This document shows positions 46,503 to 56,257 of a stretch of 64,000 nucleotides of DNA, piece by piece. This DNA comes from Chitinophaga filiformis (GTDB lineage Bacteria > Bacteroidota > Bacteroidia > Chitinophagales > Chitinophagaceae): NCBI RefSeq assembly GCF_021646545.1, contig NZ_JAKIRP010000001.1, positions 744,001-808,000 on the forward strand, read 5' to 3'. Made by a program: the position numbers and the translations under genes. Position 1 is the stretch's first letter; each line of letters opens with the position of its first letter. The notes under the pieces are model-generated. The model did no database searches. It saw only the letters and a program-made list of their open reading frames with translations, and was not told the DNA's origin.

Positions 46503-47117
46503 ATGAGGCAGTTGGTACTTTCTATCATCTTTTGCACAGGCCTTGTGCAATTCACATCCGCTCAGGTTGGCACTTCAGTTTACGATACCCACCAATACAA
46601 AAAAGGTATCTATAAAACCTTCCAGGAATTCAGGGCAAACAATCCTTCTATTACCGGAACAATTACGGTGAAGAATAAAACGCCTGCAGCACAGGTCTAT
46701 CTGCTGTCAGCGCCTAACGAGCTGAATCTGGTAGACTCTACCGGTAAAGAGCAGAAAGTGAAGAAATACTGGGGCTATTCAGATGGTACCTCCATTTACA
46801 TAAAAGACAATGGACTGAATAAACTGGAAGAGATCGGGTACTATTGCCTGTATCGCATCCACTCCATTACCTCCGCTACACCCAACAGGGCCACAGGAGG
46901 CATGGTTTTCGAAAATACCCCTCCGCAAACGGCCGATAAGAGGGTATTGAATCTCGTAACCGGAGATGTATATGACCTGACATTGTTCAATATGCGCAGA
47001 TATATACTAACCCAGGATACTGCATTATTGCGGGAATTCAACGAAGACAAACAGAACAAGAGTAAACTGATATATTATATTCAGAAGTTCAACCAGCGAA
47101 ACACGCCATCCTGGTAA
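46503..47117 (+). CDS. Secreted protein of unknown function
   Basis: A 204-residue protein with a signal peptide (about 1-20, cut after TSAQ). The mature part contains GIYKTFQEFRANNPSITG, a pattern I have seen in uncharacterised exported Bacteroidota proteins, then WGYSDGTSIYIKDNG, which suggests a beta-rich fold. No catalytic motif is visible. It ends in a terminator before tamB. Confidence 0.65.
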   Translation: MRQLVLSIIFCTGLVQFTSAQVGTSVYDTHQYKKGIYKTFQEFRANNPSITGTITVKNKTPAAQVYLLSAPNELNLVDSTGKEQKVKKYWGYSDGTSIYIKDNGLNKLEEIGYYCLYRIHSITSATPNRATGGMVFENTPPQTADKRVLNLVTGDVYDLTLFNMRRYILTQDTALLREFNEDKQNKSKLIYYIQKFNQRNTPSW

Positions 47118-47141
47118 TATAAAACCGGCATTTTATTTCAG

Positions 47142-47169
47142 AAGTCCTGTCTATGACGGGACTTTTTTT
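47142..47169 (+). terminator. Terminator before tamB
   Basis: A 10-bp stem with one G-T pair (47142-47151 with 47155-47164), followed by a T-tract. Confidence 0.85.
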
Positions 47170-47278
47170 ATACCTTCCAACTCAGCAGGTATAGTATTTG
47201 TTTGATTAACCAGGTGAGCATACGTACCCTAAAGTGTTTTATTTCAGTAAATTACTATATAAGTAACCTTATTTCATA

Positions 47279-50200
47279 GTGACAGATCCATCTACAAAGG
47301 AAGAAATACATCATGGTCGTCCCTGGTGGCGATGGTTATTGTGGGGGCTTGTTGTCATCCTGGCACTGCCTGTACTAGTAATATTACTTTTACAACTGGC
47401 ACCAGTGCAGGACTACATCCGCCGTCAGGGAGAGCAGTATCTGCAAAAGAAGCTTCAGACACAGGTACGTATCGGCTATCTGCGGATGCGTGGGTGGCAA
47501 TATCTGGAACTGAGGAATGTATATGTTGCAGATAAGGCATCAAAGACGTTGCTGTTTTCCAATTCATTAAAAGTGCGGTACAATTTGTTGGCTTTTATCA
47601 ACAATGAGCTACGCGTTAATGGCCTGGAATGGGATTCTGTACTCGTCAATGTTTACCGCAATCAGGGCGATAGTACTTATAATTATCAGTTCATTCAGGA
47701 CGCCTTTGCTTCTGATGAAACGCCTGATACCCTTGCTGCAGAGACGGGCACCTCGCTCCAGTACCGTGTTAAAGATGTTACACTGCGGCATGTGCGCCTC
47801 CGCATTGCAGATGCGGAAGGAGGTATGACCGCCATTGTTCATTTCCAGGAATTCCACATTGATCCTGATGACCTGTTGGTTGACGAAGGACTATACGCTT
47901 TCCGGGGTATTGAACTAAGCGGACTTAAAGGCTTATTCACACAGGCATACCGTCCCAAAACACTGACAGGGGCTCCTCCGCCGCCTTTACCTGTAGATAC
48001 TGCCAGTACCCCGTTCCACCTGCTGTTAAAAAAGCTCCACATTAAAAACAGCGCCTTTTTATATTCAGATGAGGCCAGTGGTATCTCCACCGTTTGGCGC
48101 ATCAATGATTTCCAATTACTGAACTCAAGTATTGATCTGGATTCCACCCTGGTGCAGATAGGTAATCTGAAAATCGGTAAGACGGCCGGATCATTTACCA
48201 TATCAGTGCCAAAAGATACCTCCTCGCCGGTGCCATCCGACAGTGAGCCCAACACCTGGAAAGTACTGGCCACCAAGGCAGAACTGGAGCACCTGGATTT
48301 CAAATTTGACAATAACGCAGCGCCTCCTCCAAGAGCCGCGGGCAACAATCCGGATTATAACCACCTCCTGCTCTATGATCTCAGTACCTCTCTTTCCAAT
48401 ATCCTTTACAAGCCAGACACGATCAGCGCAATACTTAAGAAGCTGGAAACCAGAGAGAAATCAGGCTTTGCGGTAAAAGAAGCCCGTTTCGATGTATTGT
48501 TCACTCCACAGTCGCTGGCTTTGCAGAACATGTTCCTGGAAACAAATAAGAGCCTGCTGAGGAAGCAGATTGCGGTAACGGTACCTTCCTGGTCCTCCCT
48601 CTCTGCGAACAATATGGACCTCTTACAACTCCGCGCCAACATAGACTCTTCTCATATATCGCTGGGTGAGTGGTTACCTTTTGTTCCGGATTCACGCAGT
48701 AATCCGGCGATGACGCCATTGTGGGACAAAGAGATAGATGTTACCGCAGTATTGAAAGGCAGCCTGGGAAAACTGATCATAGAAACGTTACGTATAGCAG
48801 ATAACGTTGGTAACCGCATTCATACCAAAGGAGAAGTTGAACATGCGACTGATGCGAACCGGTTTTATGCGAATCTGCCTTCCATATATATTCAGTCCGG
48901 CAATAAACCATTAAGGTCCTGGTTACCAGCGGGTACTTTGCCAGACACGCCACGGTTGCCCGAAGAGATGCTCATTACCGGCAAGGTGCTCGGAGGTATG
49001 CAGGACCTGAAGGCACAGTTGCAGCTCACCAGTAGTTCGGCCAATGCACAACTGTCCGCGCACCTGGTGAATATCATGGACAGCATCCGCGCCACTTATG
49101 ATGTAACAGTACCGTCTTTTAAGGTACATCCCGGTATACTGATGTACGATACATCGATGGGCTGGATCAGCGGACGGATGTCGACCTCCGGACAAGGATA
49201 TACTTTCCCGGGTATGATTGGGCGGGCGGCCATCAATCTGGATGCAGCTACTTACAATCGTTATACCTACCATGGTATAGCTATGAATGCCAACATAGAC
49301 AAACGGCAGTTAAAGGCCCAGGGCCAGAGTACAGACACGAGTATCACCCTGGCTTTTGATCTCAATGCCATATTAAACGATACCAGTGTACAGTCACTAC
49401 AGGCCTCCCTCCAGATGGACAAGGCTGATCTGCATGCTACTAATTGGTATAGTGAACCGCTGATCCTCAAAGGTAACCTGACGGCCGACTTCAGCAGCCT
49501 TGCTCCTCAACGCCTGGTGGGAAATGCCTTTTTTCATAACTGGCAGATTGCTACAGAAGGCCAGGTATTCCCCCTGGATACCATTGCATTCATCGCCAAA
49601 CACGAGGACCAACAGTATCTCGCACTGGAGGGCCCCTTTGGGTTTATCCACGCCAATGGTAACATCGACTATACGAAAGTTGGAGGCGCTTTCGGCCAGG
49701 TGATCAATAAACCATTACAACCTTACGATAGCGCCAGGCTGGTACAAGTGCCTGCCGGACAGACGCTTTTTTGGAATGCTTCCTTAACCTGGCCTCGTAG
49801 TTTACGCAATATGGCACCCGGCCTGCGGATGGAATATCCATTGCTTATTGACGGACGTCTGAATACGGATAGTAGTCTGCTGGTGATGAATGCCAATCTG
49901 CTCAAGTTGTCTTATGATTCTCTGCGCCTGGACAGTGTAAAGCTGGCAGCCCGTATACTCGATACCTCATTGAATGCCACTGTGGATCTTGCCAGGTTAT
50001 ATCATAATATCGCCCCCCTCAATCATACACAATTAAAAGCCAATGCAGTAGGAGGGAAAGTAGAGTGGGACCTGTTGGTGGATGATATCAGACGTAAACC
50101 AAAATATAAAGCCGGCGGATATGTGACCTTCCTTCCTGCAAATGCCATGCAGCTGTCGCTGAAAACAGACCTCTTATTGAACAAGCAGCAGTGGAAGGTA

Positions 50201-52348
50201 GATGAGAATAACCGCATCCATCTGATCAATGGAAATCCTGATACCGCTCACCTGACGCTCTCTTATCAGGACCAGTCCATACAGGTGCATACCCTGGGGG
50301 ATAGCGTTCAGGGTGCGTTGCCTCCATTAAAAACAACCATCAAAGACTTCAAGCTGTCTACTATTACGGCTTTGCTGTCATCCGATACATTACTGGCCAA
50401 CGGGTTGCTGAATGCGGAAGCGCTGGCGAGTAACCTTGATAAATCTCCGTTAATAAAAGCCTCTTTAAAAGTAGATTCCTTCGCTTTCAGAGGAACTTCG
50501 GTTGGAACGCTGGAAGCAAACGTAGAAACTCCTCAGCCCAACCAATATAAACTCAGCGCCAATCTCACCGGCAATCAGAATGATGTGAAGGTGGATGGAA
50601 CTTATGATAGTACGATCAATGCCACTGTAGACATCAACAATATCAACATGGCTTCTCTGGAGGCGTTTACTTTCGGGAATGTAAACCGTATGCACGGCAG
50701 TGCCGATGGACAATTCACCATTACCGGTACTACTGATAAACCCAAAATATTGGGAGCCCTCCATTTCAATGATGCTGGTGGTACTATTACTTATGTCGGC
50801 GCCCGTCTCCGCCTGCCAGATGAAACCATTACCATGGACGAGAGGGGTATCGAATTTAACCAGTTCGTGGTTGCCGACAGTCTTGACAATGAACTGGTGG
50901 TGGACGGCCGTATCAATACACCAGATTTCAGTAAGTACAATTTCAATCTCAATATCAATTCAGAGAATTTTATGATACTGGGAACGCAACAGGATCCCAA
51001 GCAGCTATATTATGGTCCGGCGTTCATAGATACACGTATCAGGGTGCGTGGAAATCTTGATCTTCCCAGGGTAGACGCCAATGTGAAACTCAGGGATAAA
51101 TCAAAAATCACTGTTACACTCCCCGCCGAAGAACCAGGAATAGCGAACAGGGAAGGAGTGATTGTGTTTGTTGATAAGTCTAACCCTGTCGATTCCAGTC
51201 TCTTTAAAGCCGTAGATAGTACCCGTTTTGAGAACCCACGCCTGAAAGGCATTAATTTTTCCGGTATTGCCGAAGTCACTCCGGAATCCATTATTAAGAT
51301 CATCATCGATCCTGTAAATGGCGATTTTGTAGAGGCGCAGGGTACAGCCAATATCAATGCCACCCTGGATGCCAGTAGCAAAATGACGCTTACCGGACGT
51401 TATGAGATAACTGAAGGAAAGTATGAAATGTCGCTGAACCAGCTGATCAAACGTTCTTTCAGCATAGAGAAGGGCAGTACCATTACCTTCAGCGGAGAGG
51501 CCATGCAGGCAGACCTGAACATTACGGCCCGGTATACGGTGAATGCAGCAGCGGCAGACCTGGTACAAGACCAGCTGACTAATCTGTCAGAAATTGACAG
51601 GAACAGGTACCGGCAAAAATTGCCCTTTTATGTGTATCTCCGCATCAAAGGGCAGATGATGAAGCCGGAGATCTCCTTTGAGCTCGACATGCCGGAAGCG
51701 GAACAGAACGCCTTTAGCGGAAGCGTATATAACCGCATCAAGCAGATCAACCAGATCCCGTCTGAATTAAATAAACAGGTGATGGGATTGCTGGTACTGA
51801 ATAGCTTTATTCCTGAGGACCCATTAGCTAGCGATGGTGGCGGCAGTGGCGACTTTGGCGTTCGTAATATGGCGCGGCAGAGTGTAAGCAAGATCCTGTC
51901 GCAACAGCTGAACAACCTGGCGGGCAATCTTATTAAAGGAGTAGACCTGAATTTCGATGTAGAATCGAGGGAAGATTATTCCACAGGCAGCGCGCAGGAA
52001 ACCACCAATCTGAAAGTAGGTGCCTCCAAGAAACTGTTTAATGAACGCCTTTCTGTTTCCGTTGGCTCTAATGTAATGTTGCAGGGAGAGAACCAGGCAA
52101 ATCCATCATCACTGGTGGGTGATATTTCTGTAGAATACAAACTGACAAAAGATGGCCGTTACCGGGTAAGGGTCTATCAGCGCAGCGATAACAGTACCGT
52201 TATCGAAGGCCAGGTTGTGGAAACAGGAGTAGCCTTCGCACTTATTATGGACTATGACGAATTCCGCGAGATATTCCGCCGTGCCAAATCCGAGGAGAAA
52301 AAGCAAAAGCTCCGCAATAAGAAAACTGTCAGCAACAAAAGAAAATGA
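47279..52348 (+). CDS. tamB: TamB-like translocation/assembly module protein
   Basis: A 1689-residue AsmA/TamB-type protein. One N-terminal membrane helix (about 16-38) is followed by about 1600 residues of beta-strand-rich, repetitive sequence and a C-terminal DUF490/TamB domain (about 1300-1640). TamB proteins span the periplasm and work with a TamA-type barrel in envelope assembly or lipid transport. The start is GTG at 47279; no ATG precedes the membrane helix. The stop codon overlaps the next start (ATGA), which implies translational coupling with the barrel partner. Confidence 0.92.
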   Translation: MTDPSTKEEIHHGRPWWRWLLWGLVVILALPVLVILLLQLAPVQDYIRRQGEQYLQKKLQTQVRIGYLRMRGWQYLELRNVYVADKASKTLLFSNSLKVRYNLLAFINNELRVNGLEWDSVLVNVYRNQGDSTYNYQFIQDAFASDETPDTLAAETGTSLQYRVKDVTLRHVRLRIADAEGGMTAIVHFQEFHIDPDDLLVDEGLYAFRGIELSGLKGLFTQAYRPKTLTGAPPPPLPVDTASTPFHLLLKKLHIKNSAFLYSDEASGISTVWRINDFQLLNSSIDLDSTLVQIGNLKIGKTAGSFTISVPKDTSSPVPSDSEPNTWKVLATKAELEHLDFKFDNNAAPPPRAAGNNPDYNHLLLYDLSTSLSNILYKPDTISAILKKLETREKSGFAVKEARFDVLFTPQSLALQNMFLETNKSLLRKQIAVTVPSWSSLSANNMDLLQLRANIDSSHISLGEWLPFVPDSRSNPAMTPLWDKEIDVTAVLKGSLGKLIIETLRIADNVGNRIHTKGEVEHATDANRFYANLPSIYIQSGNKPLRSWLPAGTLPDTPRLPEEMLITGKVLGGMQDLKAQLQLTSSSANAQLSAHLVNIMDSIRATYDVTVPSFKVHPGILMYDTSMGWISGRMSTSGQGYTFPGMIGRAAINLDAATYNRYTYHGIAMNANIDKRQLKAQGQSTDTSITLAFDLNAILNDTSVQSLQASLQMDKADLHATNWYSEPLILKGNLTADFSSLAPQRLVGNAFFHNWQIATEGQVFPLDTIAFIAKHEDQQYLALEGPFGFIHANGNIDYTKVGGAFGQVINKPLQPYDSARLVQVPAGQTLFWNASLTWPRSLRNMAPGLRMEYPLLIDGRLNTDSSLLVMNANLLKLSYDSLRLDSVKLAARILDTSLNATVDLARLYHNIAPLNHTQLKANAVGGKVEWDLLVDDIRRKPKYKAGGYVTFLPANAMQLSLKTDLLLNKQQWKVDENNRIHLINGNPDTAHLTLSYQDQSIQVHTLGDSVQGALPPLKTTIKDFKLSTITALLSSDTLLANGLLNAEALASNLDKSPLIKASLKVDSFAFRGTSVGTLEANVETPQPNQYKLSANLTGNQNDVKVDGTYDSTINATVDINNINMASLEAFTFGNVNRMHGSADGQFTITGTTDKPKILGALHFNDAGGTITYVGARLRLPDETITMDERGIEFNQFVVADSLDNELVVDGRINTPDFSKYNFNLNINSENFMILGTQQDPKQLYYGPAFIDTRIRVRGNLDLPRVDANVKLRDKSKITVTLPAEEPGIANREGVIVFVDKSNPVDSSLFKAVDSTRFENPRLKGINFSGIAEVTPESIIKIIIDPVNGDFVEAQGTANINATLDASSKMTLTGRYEITEGKYEMSLNQLIKRSFSIEKGSTITFSGEAMQADLNITARYTVNAAAADLVQDQLTNLSEIDRNRYRQKLPFYVYLRIKGQMMKPEISFELDMPEAEQNAFSGSVYNRIKQINQIPSELNKQVMGLLVLNSFIPEDPLASDGGGSGDFGVRNMARQSVSKILSQQLNNLAGNLIKGVDLNFDVESREDYSTGSAQETTNLKVGASKKLFNERLSVSVGSNVMLQGENQANPSSLVGDISVEYKLTKDGRYRVRVYQRSDNSTVIEGQVVETGVAFALIMDYDEFREIFRRAKSEEKKQKLRNKKTVSNKRK

Positions 52349-54648
52349 TCAGAATAAACCAGTATATATCGTTCCCCGTTATTACAGCCCTTTTTGCTTT
52401 GTGCATAAGTGCCTGTAGCAGCACCAAAACTGTCCCTGAAAACGACAGGCTGTATACTGGCGCCAAGGTAAAATGGGAGGGAAGAAAACCGAGAGACTAT
52501 GGCAGCCTCACTGCGGGATTGGAGAGCCGGATAAGGCCAAACCGGAACCGGAGATTTGCCGGCATGCCTATCAGGTTGTGGTTGTATAATCTTGGCAAGG
52601 AGCCTAAAGGCAAGGGACTCAACTACCTGTTGAGACGTAAGTGGGGAGAACCTCCTGTTTTGTTGAGCAGTGCAAAACCAGATCATACGGCTAATGTGCT
52701 GGAGCAATATCTGGTTGACAATGGATTCTTTCAGGCAGATGTGGTATCTGAGGTCAAGTACAAGGGAAAGAAAAAAGCATCTATTGCTTATACAGCGACT
52801 CCCAATCTACGATATCGCATTAAAAGCGTTACTTACGAAACAGATAGTACAGCCCTTGGTAAAGCCATTGCTGCCGCACAAAAGGGCAGTTCGCTTAAAC
52901 TCAGGCGTCCATTTCGTCTGGACAGTGTAGTGGCGGAACGTCAACGTGTACATAACATTTTAAAGGAACAGGGTTATTATTACTTCACGCCAGACCACCT
53001 GCTCGTAGAGGTAGACAGCACGAACAATGGCATGGTTGATCTTTATCTGAAGATGAAAGAGGAAACCCCGTTAGCAGCACGTCATCAATACAGGATGAAC
53101 AATGTTACCCTGTTTCCGAATTACTCTCTGGAAAAGGATTCTCTTACACGGAGAGGCACGCCGGAAAGGTTCCAGCATATCCGGATTGTCGATTCCACGC
53201 ATAAATTCAGGCCCAGTGTTTTAGCCCGGTCAGTATTCCTGAAACCGGATAGTTTATATACGCTGAGTGCACATAATACCACCCTGCACCGACTGACAGA
53301 TCTGGGTACTTTCAAATTTGTGAAGGGACAATTCCGGCCTGCAAGGTCAGACAGTTCGAAATTAAATGCCAGTTTTTTCCTGACGCCTTATCCGCGTAGA
53401 AGCTTGTCGGCCGAATTAAGGGGGACTTCTAAATCAAACAACTTTGTCGGTTCTGAAATAAGGATCACCTCCCGTAACCGTAACTGGCTGCACGCGGCAA
53501 ATTTGTTTGAAATCACTTTATCTGGTGGTGTGGAGTGGCAGGTAGGAGGAACACAGACTGCTAACAAAACCCCTCTGATCGGAGGTAACTCCTACAATTT
53601 CAAAGCGGAAGCCGCTGTTACTATTCCGAAGTTCTGGCAACCGCTATTCAATTTCAATGTGAAAACACCCTATGTGCCACGTACACGTATCAGCCTGAGT
53701 TATGAACTGTTCAGCCGTAGTCAGTTATATAACCTGAACGCATATTCATTCCAGTTTCAGTATATCTGGCGCCAGACACAATACCTGGAACACAAATGGT
53801 CCCCGATTGCTATTACATATGTGTTGCCGACCAGCACTACGCCTGGTTATGACAGCATTCTGCGAAATGACCCCAGTCAGCGGGCCGCTATCGAAAAGCA
53901 GTTCATCCTGGGAGGCAATTACAATATCACGTTCAATGACCAGTCGGACAATAAAGAGCATAGCTTCTACCTGAGCGGTGATCTGGACTATTCCGGCAAT
54001 GTAGCGGGAGTTGTTATACCTAAAAAAGACACTGCAAGAACGCTGTTCGGCGCTCCGTTTGCACAATATGTGCGGCTTACAGGAGACGTAAGGCATTATT
54101 GGAAACTTACCCGTAAGTTGACATGGGTGAACCGTTTATATGTCGGTTTCGGTATTCCTTATGGCAACTCCATCACCTTACCGTTTGTAAAACAGTATTT
54201 TATAGGAGGTAGCAGCAGTCTTCGCGGCTTCCGTGCCAGGACACTGGGACCGGGAACATACAAGGACACCACCAGCCGGTTCCTCGCAAATGAGGCCGGT
54301 GATATCAGGCTGGAATATAATTCTGAAATACGTGCACGTCTTACTGGTATCTTTAATGCTGCAGTTTTCCTGGATGCAGGTAATATCTGGCTAAAGCAGG
54401 ATATACCTTCCAAACCCGGCAGCAAGTTCAAAACCAGTACCTTTGGAAACCAGATAGCTGTGGATGCGGGTGTTGGTTTACGTATAGACGCTTCCATTAT
54501 CGTAGTAAGGCTTGATCTGGCATTTCCGTTACGTAAGCCGTGGTTGCCATCCGATGAAAGATGGGTAATAAAAGATATCAACTTCGGCGATCCGGACTGG
54601 CGCAGGGAAAATCTTATATTAAATATAGCGATTGGATATCCTTTCTGA
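52345..54648 (+). CDS. tamL: TamA/BamA-like outer membrane barrel with lipoprotein signal (TamL-type)
   Basis: A 767-residue Omp85-family protein. The signal ends in a lipobox (ISAC, Cys24), so the N-terminus is probably lipidated. POTRA-like repeats span about 110-380, and a 16-strand barrel follows. The conserved barrel motif GSSSLRGFRARTLGPG lies near 625. Lipidated TamA-like proteins (TamL) have been described in Bacteroidota such as Flavobacterium. It overlaps tamB by 4 bases and is followed by an RlpA-like gene. Confidence 0.9.
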   Translation: MIRINQYISFPVITALFALCISACSSTKTVPENDRLYTGAKVKWEGRKPRDYGSLTAGLESRIRPNRNRRFAGMPIRLWLYNLGKEPKGKGLNYLLRRKWGEPPVLLSSAKPDHTANVLEQYLVDNGFFQADVVSEVKYKGKKKASIAYTATPNLRYRIKSVTYETDSTALGKAIAAAQKGSSLKLRRPFRLDSVVAERQRVHNILKEQGYYYFTPDHLLVEVDSTNNGMVDLYLKMKEETPLAARHQYRMNNVTLFPNYSLEKDSLTRRGTPERFQHIRIVDSTHKFRPSVLARSVFLKPDSLYTLSAHNTTLHRLTDLGTFKFVKGQFRPARSDSSKLNASFFLTPYPRRSLSAELRGTSKSNNFVGSEIRITSRNRNWLHAANLFEITLSGGVEWQVGGTQTANKTPLIGGNSYNFKAEAAVTIPKFWQPLFNFNVKTPYVPRTRISLSYELFSRSQLYNLNAYSFQFQYIWRQTQYLEHKWSPIAITYVLPTSTTPGYDSILRNDPSQRAAIEKQFILGGNYNITFNDQSDNKEHSFYLSGDLDYSGNVAGVVIPKKDTARTLFGAPFAQYVRLTGDVRHYWKLTRKLTWVNRLYVGFGIPYGNSITLPFVKQYFIGGSSSLRGFRARTLGPGTYKDTTSRFLANEAGDIRLEYNSEIRARLTGIFNAAVFLDAGNIWLKQDIPSKPGSKFKTSTFGNQIAVDAGVGLRIDASIIVVRLDLAFPLRKPWLPSDERWVIKDINFGDPDWRRENLILNIAIGYPF

Positions 54649-54696
54649 TTTTTTTACCTTGGGCCGGCGAAAACCCTGCTTGTAAAAACCAGACCT

Positions 54697-55074
54697 ATGA
54701 TAACTAGAAACTTTACCCGCCTGTTGGTAGTGATGATCTGCAGCTTGTTTTGCTTTTCATCCTGCAGCAGAAAGATCACGGAAAATGGAAAAGCATCGTA
54801 CTATGCTGACAAATTTGAAGGTCGTAAAACGGCCAGTGGCGAGACTTACAGACAGAATGGACTGACGGCCGCACATCGTACACTGCCATTTGGTACTAAG
54901 GTAAAAGTTCTAAACATCTCTAACGGCAAATCAGTGACGGTACGGATTAACGATCGTGGACCTTTTTCGCAGGGAAGGGTGATCGACCTTTCGAAAAAAG
55001 CAGCCAAACGTATCGGCATAATCACCACCGGGGTTGCCGTTGTGGAGATAAAATATAAGAAGAAGAAAAAATAA
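54697..55074 (+). CDS. RlpA-like double-psi beta-barrel lipoprotein
   Basis: A 125-residue lipoprotein (lipobox-like FSSC, Cys23). The double-psi beta-barrel domain shows GKASYYADKFEGRKTASGE and TVRINDRGPFSQGRVIDLS, with the conserved Asp in INDRGP. RlpA proteins bind or cleave denuded peptidoglycan glycans. The SPOR domain of larger RlpA proteins is absent. It follows tamL by 48 bases and may be co-transcribed with it. Confidence 0.9.
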   Translation: MITRNFTRLLVVMICSLFCFSSCSRKITENGKASYYADKFEGRKTASGETYRQNGLTAAHRTLPFGTKVKVLNISNGKSVTVRINDRGPFSQGRVIDLSKKAAKRIGIITTGVAVVEIKYKKKKK

Positions 55075-55093
55075 CCTGATTATCAGATAAAAA

Positions 55094-55125
55094 GAAAGGC
55101 GTCCGCTATAGCAGGACGCCTTTTT
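55094..55125. terminator. Bidirectional terminator
   Basis: A 10-bp stem (55095-55104 with 55114-55123), with a T-tract on the plus strand. It separates the convergent RlpA-like and DJ-1/PfpI genes. Confidence 0.85.
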
Positions 55126-55144
55126 ACATATAAGTTATCTGTCA

Positions 55145-55696
55145 TCAGGCATGTATGCCTTCACCTATTTCCTCCACCATTTTCCTGCAAAAAGCAGGCA
55201 GGTCGTTGGGGTTGCGGCTTGTAACCAATCCATTGTCCACAACTACTTCTTTATCAACCCAATTAGCGCCTGCATTTGTCAGATCCGTTTTCAAAGATGG
55301 GTAGGAGGTAACCGTTCTTCCCTTTAGTTCCCCTGTTTCTATCAATGTCCAGGGGCCATGACAAATGGCCGCAATGGGTTTACTGTCATCGAAGAAACCC
55401 GATACAAAATTCACTGCTTCCTGACTTTCCCGCAGGTGGTCAGGATTCATTACTCCACCTGGCAGTACCAGGGCGTCATAATCTTTGGCGTTGGCCTCAC
55501 TAACGACTTTATCCACAGGATATGTCTTGCCCCAGTCTTTTTCGGCCCATGCCTTTACTTCACCGTCATGCAGTGATATTACATCTACATTGGCGCCGGC
55601 ACTCTGTAAGGCTTCCAAAGGCTTCGTGAATTCAACCTCTTCAAAACCATCGGCGACCAATATGGCCACTTTCTTATTACTGAGCTTGTTTTCCAT
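55145..55696 (-). CDS. DJ-1/PfpI family protein (YhbO-like)
   Basis: A 183-residue type 1 glutamine amidotransferase-fold protein. The nucleophile is the Cys in IAAICHGPWTLIE, flanked by the usual His, and the N-terminal VAILVADGFEEVEF supplies the conserved Glu. YhbO/PfpI members are described as stress proteins, proteases or deglycases. No neighbour hints at a specific role. Confidence 0.9.
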   Translation of the reverse strand: MENKLSNKKVAILVADGFEEVEFTKPLEALQSAGANVDVISLHDGEVKAWAEKDWGKTYPVDKVVSEANAKDYDALVLPGGVMNPDHLRESQEAVNFVSGFFDDSKPIAAICHGPWTLIETGELKGRTVTSYPSLKTDLTNAGANWVDKEVVVDNGLVTSRNPNDLPAFCRKMVEEIGEGIHA

Positions 55697-56257
55697 AATT
55701 TCTATGTTTTATGGTTTTTTGGTAATTATGTTTGTTAGGATCACTACCTATCCGCAACAAAAACAATTCCTAAGCTGTAAACCCTATATTATGACCATGA
55801 TATAGACCATCTTTCCTTGATATTCAATTTATCTTTTGTACATTTTTTTACTCATAGTTATGCCGGCAATACTCATTTATCTCACATTTATATGGTATTT
55901 GGGCTATTTTTTTTGGAATTATTAGCGTTGTATTGTTATTTGCACCGCAATCAGTTTTACCATATTCTCATGGAAAAACACTATTGCTGGGAGCGTCTGA
56001 GAATGCATGTTTTTAATCCGAGGTCTGCTGCAATAGCAATAGGTGATAGCATAAGGTGAGAGAAAGCTGAATAATTGTTATATATCCAATCTCTAGTAAT
56101 TCCCTTTTTTGTACAGCAATTTTTGCCCCGTAGCATTTACGGAGTTGACTTTGTATGGCCTGTTGTTTGACCACAACATTATTGAATATGTCTTCCATAT
56201 CCTAGTCTTAAATAGCCAATCTGCTGCCGGTGATACTCTTCGCCGGCAGTCCTTCTT
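55697..56257. other. Gene-free AT-rich stretch
   Basis: About 560 bases with no convincing gene. A hairpin CTGCCGG/CCGGCAG (56224-56230 with 56243-56249) follows the imelysin-like gene on the minus strand but lacks a T-tract. Short frames on both strands show no domain. Confidence 0.4.

Noticed and set aside
55817..56059. An 80-codon frame in the region upstream of the DJ-1/PfpI gene.
   Set aside because: Aromatic-rich AT-driven sequence, no domain, no promoter-like context.
56013..56198. A 61-codon minus-strand frame downstream of the imelysin-like gene, considered as a remnant of a peroxidase half.
   Set aside because: It has no CxxCH haem motif and no resemblance to the peroxidase domain.
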